8,566 nt of DNA from assembly GCA_937863215.1 (NCBI GenBank), contig CALMFQ010000395.1, positions 1 to 8,566 on the forward strand, written 5' to 3'. The notes below the pieces were generated by a model. The model did not search any database. It was not told the DNA's origin and saw nothing but the letters and a program-made list of their open reading frames with translations. Made by a program: the position numbers and the translations under genes. Source of the stretch: an uncultured Pseudomonadota bacterium. GTDB lineage: Bacteria > Pseudomonadota > Gammaproteobacteria > Burkholderiales > SCOH01. Of the stretch, positions 1-5,081 are shown piece by piece. Within the stretch, counting starts at the first letter, position 1. Every line of letters starts with the position of its first letter.

Positions 1-96
1 CCGCGATGGCGCGTCATGGTGACTGGACTGGCTGGCAAAAAGCAGGTCTGCATGGCATACCCGACATATACCCGATCAAAGGTTCGCTGCCGCCCC

Positions 97-118
97 GCAA
101 AAAGCCGGAGGCCGGCGG
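97..118 (-). terminator. Possible hairpin with T tract (leader hairpin or weak terminator)
   Basis: Read on the minus strand, GCCGG (116-112 region) pairs with CCGGC across the loop CCT and is followed directly by TTTTTGC. A wider alternative pairing, CCGCC (118-114) with GGCGG (94-90), would enclose it. The stem is only 5 bp, so this is a weak intrinsic terminator at best. It could equally be a structural or RNase E cleavage element in a leftward leader. Confidence 0.25.
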
Positions 119-177
119 TACCCGCATTAAAGAGCGATGGAAAGAGCGAGTGGGTGTGGATGCCGGTTGGGTTCTGT

Positions 178-375
178 TTATTCGATCCGTTGAATTCGAT
201 TCAATAGCCAGTGATCTCTGCCGTCAGGCTGGTCCAAGTCGTAATATAAAAATTCTTTCATCAGCCTGGCTACGTTCGGCCAGACTGGTAATCCATCCGT
301 GCTTTCAGCGCGCAAATCATTTACCATCACTGCTTTATCGGTGAGTGACTTAACCGGTTTGAATGCTGCAAACAT
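178..375 (-). CDS. Doubtful small ORF, 65 residues, unrecognised
   Basis: An ATG at 375-373 preceded by a GGCGGAA-like stretch opens 65 codons ending in TAA. The product is soluble-looking and acidic to neutral, with an aromatic patch (EFLYYDLDQ) near residues 41-49, no signal peptide and no membrane segment. I do not recognise a family. Third codon positions are roughly half A or T, unlike the strongly GC-ending neighbours. The frame is therefore either non-coding leader sequence or a transferred accessory gene. Non-coding is more likely, given its place upstream of rluC where a long divergent leader is usual. Confidence 0.15.
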   Translation of the reverse strand: MFAAFKPVKSLTDKAVMVNDLRAESTDGLPVWPNVARLMKEFLYYDLDQPDGRDHWLLNRIQRIE

Positions 376-571
376 CGTTCCGCCCGTTTCCGTCGCAGCG
401 ACCGCCCCGCGATGATGTCGCGGCAAGCACCTGAATCGCGATGAATGTGTATCGTGAGGTGCCGGCTGGACGAATAGACAGAAAAAGCAGGAAAGAAGTT
501 TCAGAACAGATCGGCCGCGAAGCTGTGCGGACTATTCGTAACCCGCTTGCCATCAGGCGCAATCAGTAATA

Positions 572-596
572 AAGCTGCATCCAAAATGGGCAGCTT
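572..596 (+). promoter_or_regulatory. Hairpin in the 5' leader of rluC
   Basis: AAGCTGC (572-578) pairs perfectly with GCAGCTT (590-596) across an 11-base loop, 16 bases upstream of the chosen rluC ATG. A weak sigma70-like pair (TTGCCA at 547-552, 17 bases, TAAAGC at 570-575) overlaps its left side. If transcription starts further left, the hairpin lies in the leader close to the ribosome entry site. It also covers the alternative ATG at 586, which argues against that start. Confidence 0.3.
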
Positions 597-612
597 CATC
601 AGTATAAGCAAT

Positions 613-1560
613 ATGAACGAACTGCGCAAAGATTCCGTCGGCTGGGTAACAGTGGACGAAGGTGCTGCCGGGCAGCGCATAGATAACTATCTGGTTCGGC
701 TGCTGAAAGGCGTGCCGAAAAGCCATATTTACCGCATCCTGCGCAGCGGCGAGGTGCGGGTCAACAAGGGGCGGGTGGACCAGACCTACCGGCTGGAACT
801 GGGCGACTTGATCCGCGTGCCGCCGATCCGTGTTGCTGCGCCGTCCGCGGCGAAGACAGCGGCGCACGTGCCGCATGTGGCTTTTCGTGTCCTGTTCGAG
901 GACGACGCGTTGCTGGCAATCGATAAGCCGGCCGGGATGGCGGTGCACGGCGGCAGCGGCATCAGCCGCGGGGTGATCGAACAATTGCGGCTGCAGCATC
1001 CGGAGTTTAAATTCCTCGAACTGGTGCACCGGCTGGATCGTGAGACTTCCGGTATTTTGCTGCTGGCGAAAAAACGCTCGGCGTTGCTGGCGATGCACGA
1101 GGCAATTCGCGATGGTGCTACCGATAAGCGTTATCTGACGCTGGTGAAAGGTTGCTGGAAGAATCGCCGTCAGGCGGTCAAGGCGCCGCTGCAGAAAACC
1201 ACTACCGCAGACGGTGAGCGGCGGGTCTTCGTGCATGCCGACGGCCAGCCGAGCCACACGGTTTTCAATCTGCTCGAAGCGTGGCCGGATTTCAGCCTGC
1301 TTGAGGCCGAGCTGAAAACCGGCCGCACCCATCAGATTCGCGTTCACCTGCAGCATCTGGGCTTTCCGATTGCCGGTGACGACAAGTATGGCGATTTTAC
1401 CCTCAACAAGCAGTTGCAAAAGCAGGGACTGAAACGCATGTTCCTGCATGCATGGCGCCTGACCCTGCCGCATCCGGTGACAGGTGCGCCGCTGCAACTG
1501 CAGGCCGAGTTGCCGGCGGAGTTGCAGCAATTTGTCGATCAATTGTCGGGTAAGCAATAA
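613..1560 (+). CDS. rluC: 23S rRNA pseudouridine synthase RluC
   Basis: The protein isomerises uridines to pseudouridine in 23S rRNA (positions 955, 2504 and 2580 in E. coli) in the cytoplasm during large-subunit assembly. It has 315 residues. An N-terminal S4 RNA-binding domain spans about residues 17-70 (GQRIDNYL ... KSHIYRILRSGEVRVNKGRVDQ), followed by an RluA-type catalytic domain. The motif HRLDRETSG holds the catalytic Asp at residue 142, and the conserved GRTHQIRVH and AGDDKYGD blocks are intact. The start at 613 gives the usual family N-terminus; none of the candidate starts (TTG 547, ATG 586, ATG 613) has a good ribosome binding site. The stop codon TAA directly abuts the next ATG, so the gene leads an operon with the HAD, Rieske and SppA genes. 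Symbol assigned by family and synteny; other RluA-type enzymes are possible but less likely. Confidence 0.93.
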   Translation: MNELRKDSVGWVTVDEGAAGQRIDNYLVRLLKGVPKSHIYRILRSGEVRVNKGRVDQTYRLELGDLIRVPPIRVAAPSAAKTAAHVPHVAFRVLFEDDALLAIDKPAGMAVHGGSGISRGVIEQLRLQHPEFKFLELVHRLDRETSGILLLAKKRSALLAMHEAIRDGATDKRYLTLVKGCWKNRRQAVKAPLQKTTTADGERRVFVHADGQPSHTVFNLLEAWPDFSLLEAELKTGRTHQIRVHLQHLGFPIAGDDKYGDFTLNKQLQKQGLKRMFLHAWRLTLPHPVTGAPLQLQAELPAELQQFVDQLSGKQ

Positions 1561-2217
1561 ATGCCGAAACGTTATGATTTGCTGGTGTTTGACTGGGACG
1601 GCACGCTGATGGATTCGACCGCATCGATCGTGCGGGCGATCCAGTTGGCGTTCCGCGACATGGATAAACCGGTGCCGAGCGACGACAAGGCGCGCCACGT
1701 GATCGGGCTGGGACTGGCGGACGCGATGCGTTATCTTGACCCGGAGCTGGATGCTGACGACGTACGGCAGGTGGTCGATTGTTACCGGCATTATTATTTG
1801 TCGCGCGACCACGAAATCGAGCTGTTCGCCGGCGTGCGCGAGGCGCTGCAGCGTTATCGGCAGCAGGGATTCTGGCTTGCGATTGCCACTGGCAAGAGCC
1901 GCATGGGGCTGGATCGGGCATTGCAGCATTCGGGGCTGGGCGAGCTGTTCGACGTTTCCCGCACCGCCGACGAGACGTTTTCCAAGCCGCATCCGGCAAT
2001 GCTGGAGCAGATTATCGATTACACCGGCAGCGACCCGCGCCGCACCCTGATGATCGGCGATACCTCGCATGACCTGCTGCTGGCGCAGAATGCGCGCGCC
2101 GACGGCTTTGGCGTCAGTTACGGCGCCCATCCGCGCCACGAGCTGGAGCAATACCAGGCGGTCAGCATCGCCGATTCATTTGCCGAGCTGGACGCATGGC
2201 TGTGCCGGCACGCGTGA
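1561..2217 (+). CDS. HAD-superfamily hydrolase, Gph-like phosphatase
   Basis: The protein has 218 residues, a normal length for a Gph-type (phosphoglycolate phosphatase-like) HAD enzyme. All four HAD motifs are present: DWDGT with nucleophile Asp11 and acid/base Asp13, motif II Thr110 in IATGKS, motif III Lys142 in SKPHP, and motif IV GDTSHD with Asp167 and Asp171 for Mg2+. Residues about 16-85 form the helical cap expected of subclass I. It should remove phosphate from a small metabolite in the cytoplasm; the substrate cannot be read from the sequence. The ATG follows the rluC stop with no gap, and a GGGTAAG stretch inside the end of rluC can serve as ribosome binding site, so translation is probably coupled. 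Its 3' end overlaps the Rieske gene by 22 bases. Confidence 0.9.
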   Translation: MPKRYDLLVFDWDGTLMDSTASIVRAIQLAFRDMDKPVPSDDKARHVIGLGLADAMRYLDPELDADDVRQVVDCYRHYYLSRDHEIELFAGVREALQRYRQQGFWLAIATGKSRMGLDRALQHSGLGELFDVSRTADETFSKPHPAMLEQIIDYTGSDPRRTLMIGDTSHDLLLAQNARADGFGVSYGAHPRHELEQYQAVSIADSFAELDAWLCRHA

Positions 2218-2549
2218 TCTGCCGCTCGGATGAGCTGAGCGATGCCGGCAGGGGGGTGCGCTTTGAAGTCGCGCTGGCTGGGCGTATGGTGCCGGCGTTT
2301 GCAGTGCGCTATTGCGGCGAAGTGCATGCATATTTGAACGAATGCCGGCACGTGCCGGTCGAACTGGATTGGGTGCCGGGCGAATTTTTCGATATCTCGC
2401 ACAATTACCTGGTATGCGCGACCCATGGCGCCTACTATTCGCCGCTCAGCGGCTTGTGTCTGGGCGGGCCATGCAAGGGCCGCTCGCTGCTGCGGGTCGA
2501 GGTATACGAGGCTGACGGATACATCTATTTGAAACAGGAAGCAAGCTGA
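2196..2549 (+). CDS. Small Rieske [2Fe-2S] protein
   Basis: A 117-residue single-domain Rieske protein. The cluster ligands are visible as Cys50-x-His52 and Cys74-x-x-His77 (CATHGA), with 21 residues between the two motifs, a little more than in many Rieske ferredoxins. A further Cys pair, Cys88 and Cys93, follows in a GLCLGGPCKG segment. No signal or membrane segment is present, so it is probably a cytoplasmic electron carrier or regulatory Fe-S protein rather than part of the bc1 complex. The ATG at 2196 lies inside the end of the HAD gene (22-base overlap); in-frame GTG codons at 2202 and 2214 are possible later starts. Its stop TGA overlaps the next ATG by one base. The electron partner is unknown. 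Confidence 0.87.
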   Translation: MAVPARVICRSDELSDAGRGVRFEVALAGRMVPAFAVRYCGEVHAYLNECRHVPVELDWVPGEFFDISHNYLVCATHGAYYSPLSGLCLGGPCKGRSLLRVEVYEADGYIYLKQEAS

Positions 2550-3496
2550 TGGCAGACAATGGCAACTGGGAACGCGACGTGCTGGAAAAGCTGGTACTGG
2601 CAACGGTCAAGGAGCAGCGCAAGACACGCAACTGGAGTATTTTCTTCAAGATTCTCGGCTTCAGTTACCTGTTTGCGGTGCTGTATCTGATTTTCGGCCA
2701 TGGTTCGGGTCATGGCGACAAGATGACCGCCGGCGGCAAGCATACCGCGGTGGTCGAGCTGAACGGGGTGATCGCGCCGAACAAGCCGGCCAGCGCGGAA
2801 TCGATCAACGAAAGCCTGCGCGATGCATTCAAGAGCCGCAACACCAAGGGCGTGATCCTGCGCATCAACAGCCCGGGCGGCAGCCCGGTGCAGGCCGGGC
2901 AGATCTACGACGAGATTCGCCGCTTGCGTGCCAAGTATCCGGCGATCCCGTTGTACGCGGTGGTTGAAGATGTTTGCGCCTCGGGCGGATATTATGCCGC
3001 CGCCGCCGCCGACCGTATTTATGTTGACAAGGCCAGTCTGATCGGCTCGATTGGCGTGTTGATGGACGGCTTCGGTTTCACCGGCACCATGGAAAAGCTC
3101 GGCGTCGAGCGCCGCCTGCTGACTGCCGGTGCCAACAAGGGTTTCATGGATCCATTCTCGCCGATGAATCCGGTGCAGCGCGAGCATGCGCAGAAAATGC
3201 TTGCCGACATCCACCAGCAGTTCATCAAAGTGGTGCGCGAGGGGCGCGGCACGCGCCTGCATGAAACGCCGGAGCTGTTTACCGGCCTGATCTGGAGCGG
3301 CGATCAGGGGATCAAGCTCGGCCTGGCAGATGGTTATGGCAGCGTTGCTTCGATTGCACGCGATGTGATCAAGGCGGAAGAACTGGTCGATTTCACCAAG
3401 CATGAAGACTTCACCGAACGCCTGGCCAAGGGGCTCGGCGCCGGCGCAATGAGCAACGTGCAGCAGGTGCTGGGACTGGAGCCGGGATTGCGCTGA
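2549..3496 (+). CDS. Membrane-anchored S49 family peptidase, SppA-like
   Basis: A 315-residue, short (Bacillus SppA-like) member of peptidase family S49, which cleaves leftover signal peptides and other peptides at the membrane. A cytoplasmic N-terminal helix is followed by one transmembrane segment at about residues 30-50; the peptidase domain would then be periplasmic. The catalytic serine is Ser145 in CASGGYYAAAAAD, and the expected general-base lysine is Lys197 in GANKGFMDP, close to the Ser147/Lys199 pair of B. subtilis SppA. The substrate-binding NSPGGS motif near residues 107-112 is also present. The ATG overlaps the Rieske stop (TGATG) and has a GGAAG ribosome binding site, so it is coupled to the gene before it. 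It closes the operon; a strong hairpin follows 30 bases after the stop. Confidence 0.92.
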   Translation: MADNGNWERDVLEKLVLATVKEQRKTRNWSIFFKILGFSYLFAVLYLIFGHGSGHGDKMTAGGKHTAVVELNGVIAPNKPASAESINESLRDAFKSRNTKGVILRINSPGGSPVQAGQIYDEIRRLRAKYPAIPLYAVVEDVCASGGYYAAAAADRIYVDKASLIGSIGVLMDGFGFTGTMEKLGVERRLLTAGANKGFMDPFSPMNPVQREHAQKMLADIHQQFIKVVREGRGTRLHETPELFTGLIWSGDQGIKLGLADGYGSVASIARDVIKAEELVDFTKHEDFTERLAKGLGAGAMSNVQQVLGLEPGLR

Positions 3497-3526
3497 CACT
3501 GGCAGCACGGCTCGTGCAGTAACCGA

Positions 3527-3551
3527 CAAAGCCGGGTGATGCCCGGCTTTG
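3527..3551 (+). terminator. Hairpin terminator after the rluC-sppA operon
   Basis: CAAAGCCGGG pairs perfectly with CCCGGCTTTG over a 5-base loop (TGATG), a 10-bp stem starting 30 bases after the peptidase stop. The 3' arm supplies CTTT, and no longer T run follows. Because the stem begins with AAA, the structure could work in both directions. It most likely ends the upstream operon. Confidence 0.7.
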
Positions 3552-3599
3552 CTGCTAAATTGACTGTATCGATTTGATTTCCTGATTGCGGACCAGAGC

Positions 3600-4394
3600 A
3601 TGCGGCGTAAATCCAAACACGAAGAACACGAGAACCACGAGCGCTGGCTGGTGTCGTACGCCGATTTCATTACCTTGCTGTTTGCCTTTTTCGTCGTGAT
3701 GTACGCGATTTCCCAGGTCAACGAAGGTAAGTACCGGGTACTGTCGGATTCGCTGATCAACGCGTTCAAGAACGAATCGACCAGCGTGATGCAGTCGCAG
3801 ACGGCATCCATTGCCGGCAGCGCCGGCGCGATGGTGCAGAAGGGGGCCATGCTGTCGAGCACACCGCCACGTTCCAATGACCCGAAGCACAAGATTGTCG
3901 AAATGCGCATGCGCAGTATTGCGTCGAACCTGCAGAAAGTGCTGGAGCCCTTGATCAAGGAAGGTGGAGTGCGGGTAGCGCAGACGCCGCGCGGTATCGC
4001 TGTGGAAATCAATGCCAGCCTGCTGTTTTCGTCGGGACAGGCGGATCTGCAGCGTTCATCGATCTATCTGCTGCGTCAGGTCGGCGCGCAGCTGATGCAG
4101 GTGGATAACCTGATTCTGGTGGAAGGCCATACCGATCCGCTACCGATCAATTCAATGTTTTTCCCGTCCAACTGGGAGTTGTCTGCCGCGCGTGCCAGTA
4201 GCGTGGTGCGGTTGTTCGTCGATGCTGGCGTACAACCGGCGCGCATGGTTGCAATCGCGCGCGCCGATACCAAGCCGATTGCAGAAAACCTGACTGAAGA
4301 CGGCCGTGCCCGCAACCGCCGTGTGACCATCGATATCCTGGCCGACAACAAGGAAGAGATCGTCGAGCTGCCGCATCTGCAGCCGGCACCCTGA
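3600..4394 (+). CDS. motD: Flagellar motor stator protein MotD (MotB family)
   Basis: A 264-residue stator B subunit. It anchors the proton-driven stator to peptidoglycan and forms the ion channel with an A subunit (MotC). The N-terminus has the charged cytoplasmic start typical of MotD, then one transmembrane helix at about residues 19-38. The essential channel aspartate is Asp22 in SYADFITLLFAFFVVMYAIS. The plug/linker follows with NEGKYRVLSDSL. The OmpA-like peptidoglycan-binding domain covers about residues 135-250 with EGHTDPLPI (175-183), NWELSAARA and GRARNRRVTIDI. The NEGKYRVL signature and the MRR-K-HE start favour MotD over MotB. No motC lies beside it in this window, although motC-motD pairs are the rule. 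There is no obvious ribosome binding site, and the spacing after the hairpin terminator suggests a promoter of its own. Confidence 0.9.
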   Translation: MRRKSKHEEHENHERWLVSYADFITLLFAFFVVMYAISQVNEGKYRVLSDSLINAFKNESTSVMQSQTASIAGSAGAMVQKGAMLSSTPPRSNDPKHKIVEMRMRSIASNLQKVLEPLIKEGGVRVAQTPRGIAVEINASLLFSSGQADLQRSSIYLLRQVGAQLMQVDNLILVEGHTDPLPINSMFFPSNWELSAARASSVVRLFVDAGVQPARMVAIARADTKPIAENLTEDGRARNRRVTIDILADNKEEIVELPHLQPAP

Positions 4395-4416
4395 TTGTGC
4401 CGTTGGATGGCGTGCA

Positions 4417-4436
4417 GCCGGCCGTTGTGCCGGTTT
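4417..4436 (+). terminator. Weak terminator after motD
   Basis: GCCGGC pairs with GCCGGT (5 Watson-Crick pairs plus a G-T wobble) around the loop CGTTGT and is followed by TTTGTCT, 22 bases after the motD stop. The stem is short and the T tract imperfect, so it is a plausible but weak plus-strand terminator. It lies just beyond the leftward terminator of the candidate small RNA, so the two transcripts would converge here. Confidence 0.4.
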
Positions 4437-4457
4437 GTCTGCGTTGTTCCGCAAGGC

Positions 4458-4500
4458 AAAAAAAAAGCGCCCTGAACGGGAGGTGGTCCGTTGTGGGCGC
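4458..4500 (-). terminator. Intrinsic terminator of the minus-strand small RNA
   Basis: On the minus strand GCGCCC pairs with GGGCGC (6 bp). After a 2x2 internal mismatch, AACGG pairs with CCGTT (5 bp) around an 8-base loop ACCACCTC. The 3' arm is followed immediately by nine T. This is the best terminator in the window and has no annotated minus-strand protein gene just upstream, which points to a non-coding or small-peptide transcript. Confidence 0.85.
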
Positions 4501-4507
4501 GAGAGGA

Positions 4508-4549
4508 TCAGACGGAGAGTCTGAAAAACGGGAAATACTCCTGCAGCAT
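4508..4549 (-). CDS. Possible 13-residue peptide inside the small RNA
   Basis: ATG at 4549-4547 opens MLQEYFPFFRLSV and stops at TGA 4510-4508. GGAG (4561-4558) sits 8 bases upstream, an ideal ribosome binding distance, and the start lies about 54 bases from the predicted RNA 5' end. The peptide is aromatic-rich and mildly hydrophobic. Its last codons and stop form the perfect hairpin TCAGAC/GTCTGA, so translation would melt that hairpin. It could be a small membrane-active protein or a leader-type peptide, or chance. No gene follows the terminator on this strand, which speaks against a classical attenuator. Confidence 0.3.
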   Translation of the reverse strand: MLQEYFPFFRLSV

Positions 4550-4609
4550 CAGATTGGCTCCAATTCCACAGTCTGCCGACTTGCCTGTCCGACAAGTTAA
4601 CGTTGTTAA

Positions 4610-4638
4610 ATTATCGGTATCGGCTATCGATATGTCAA
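4610..4638 (-). promoter_or_regulatory. Strong sigma70 promoter of the small RNA
   Basis: Minus-strand TTGACA (4638-4633), a 17-base spacer and GATAAT (4615-4610) match the sigma70 consensus at 11 of 12 positions with ideal spacing. AT-rich sequence lies upstream. The 8-base palindrome TATCGATA (4625-4632) sits in the spacer, and another TATCGAT (4648-4654) lies just upstream of the -35, suggesting possible operator sites. Confidence 0.8.
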
Positions 4639-4682
4639 GTGTTATTTTATCGATGCTTGTTTCTATGCGTATGTAATAACGT

Positions 4683-4758
4683 TTCCGGGCTGCCCGGAAG
4701 GCGCGGGTAGCGCCTGCAGGCAAGTAGGGGTAAGGCATTGCTGCTACTTGGGGTTTTT
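4683..4758. other. Three adjacent hairpins in the motD-marR gap
   Basis: Three inverted repeats follow one another: TTCCGGGC/GCCCGGAA with a single-base centre (4683-4699), GGCGC/GCGCC (4700-4714), and CAAGTAG/CTACTTG (4721-4750), the last followed on the plus strand by GGGTTTTTG. The third could act as a plus-strand terminator. The element lies upstream of the small RNA promoter. Which strand is transcribed is not evident. Confidence 0.35.
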
Positions 4759-4837
4759 GTGCCACACCGGTTCCGGCGCGTTGAAGAGGTCGAACCGTTC
4801 TGCGCGGTAGCCGCTTGTCTGGTGTCATATGCCGGAT

Positions 4838-4919
4838 ATTGTCGCGGGCGGGGTTGGCAGTCTGCCGGACTTGAGACTGGAGCTGCCGCGCCGGCGGGAG
4901 AAACGTGGCTCGCGACAAT
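4838..4919. other. Nested inverted repeats, possible structured RNA or cruciform
   Basis: ATTGTCGCG (4838-4846) is the exact reverse complement of CGCGACAAT (4911-4919). Between them CAGTCT pairs with AGACTG (4858-4863/4874-4879), or alternatively GGCAG with CTGCC (4856-4860/4883-4887). The nesting resembles a multi-stem RNA with alternative folds. No known riboswitch core was recognised on either strand. The rest of 4759-4980 holds no supported gene. Confidence 0.3.
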
Positions 4920-4981
4920 CGCTCAAGCCCGGCAGGCTGCTATTGATCCGGCCCGATTATGTTTGAACCTGCTCCAAATAC

Positions 4982-5081
4982 TCCCTCCCTTTCAAGGGGA
5001 GGGTTGGGGTGGGGATGGGGCTATAGATGCGGCGCAGAGCCCCCATCCCCCTCCCCACCTCCCCCTTGAAAGGGGGGGGGG
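4982..5081. repeat. REP-like inverted repeat with G-quadruplex motifs
   Basis: A G-rich left arm (4982-5022, CCCTTTCAAGGGG followed by G runs) is mirrored by a C-rich right arm (5038-5081) that ends CCCCCTTGAAAGGGG. Each arm contains the short palindrome CTTTCAAG or CTTGAAAG. The left arm has five runs of three or four G within 25 bases (4996-5020), a strong quadruplex pattern on the plus strand; the right arm has the same on the minus strand. Such C/G-run repeats are common in intergenic regions of many proteobacteria, and two inverted copies resemble a REPIN-type doublet. A run of ten G (5072-5081) ends the element and may be prone to length variation. It could also help end marR transcription. 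Confidence 0.65.

Larger units (their letters stand above)
1..612. other. Intergenic region left of rluC, possible divergent leader
   Basis: No reading frame here resembles a known family. The stretch is visibly less GC-rich than the operon that follows and has several small inverted repeats: a 5-bp hairpin followed by TTTTT on the minus strand (116-97), a 15-base palindrome TTGAATTCGATTCAA at 190-204, and a perfect 6-bp hairpin CCGCGA/TCGCGG at 407-423. In beta- and gammaproteobacteria rluC usually lies divergent from rne (RNase E), whose mRNA has a long structured autoregulatory leader. This region could be that leader, with the rne start left of position 1. The sequence shows only the hairpins; the rne link is inference from synteny. 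Confidence 0.4.
4458..4603 (-). ncRNA. Candidate small RNA, about 145 nt
   Basis: A near-consensus sigma70 promoter (4638-4610) and a strong intrinsic terminator (4500-4458) on the same strand enclose about 145 bases without a recognisable protein family. The predicted start is near 4603. Along the RNA one can see: ACUUG/CAAGU around a loop with GGA; a GGA-rich stretch; a perfect 6-bp hairpin UCAGAC-UCUCC-GUCUGA (4524-4508); and the terminator hairpin with a C-rich loop ACCACCUC. Both late loops are complementary to Shine-Dalgarno sequence, as in known trans-acting CCUCC-loop RNAs. A 13-codon frame lies in the middle, so a dual-function RNA or a plain small mRNA is possible. No Rfam family is recognised. 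The evidence is sequence signals only. Confidence 0.62.

Noticed and set aside
553..2151. Very long minus-strand frame (532 codons) across rluC and the HAD gene
   Set aside because: It is antisense to two genes with complete family motifs; its residues are rich in H, Q, R and A with no recognisable domain, as expected from the opposite strand of GC-rich codons.
3555..3590. Sigma28 (flagellar) promoter before motD, suggested by CTAAA at 3555-3559
   Set aside because: No GCCGATAA-like -10 occurs at the right distance; TTGACT at 3560-3565 likewise lacks a convincing -10 partner.
2525..4012. Minus-strand frame of 495 codons across sppA and motD
   Set aside because: It is antisense to two well-supported genes and runs through their hairpin terminator; no family resemblance.
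4458..4603. Transcription attenuator with leader peptide
   Set aside because: The peptide frame plus terminator resembles one, but no minus-strand gene follows the terminator; motD lies there in the opposite orientation.
4759..4837. tRNA remnant or cobalamin riboswitch in the gap
   Set aside because: A GGTTCGA-like string on the minus strand has no pairing arms, and no conserved cobalamin core box was found.
4508..4918. Minus-strand frame of 136 codons ending inside the small RNA
   Set aside because: Composition is random-looking, it crosses the strong promoter and hairpins, and only its last 13 codons have a plausible ribosome binding site.
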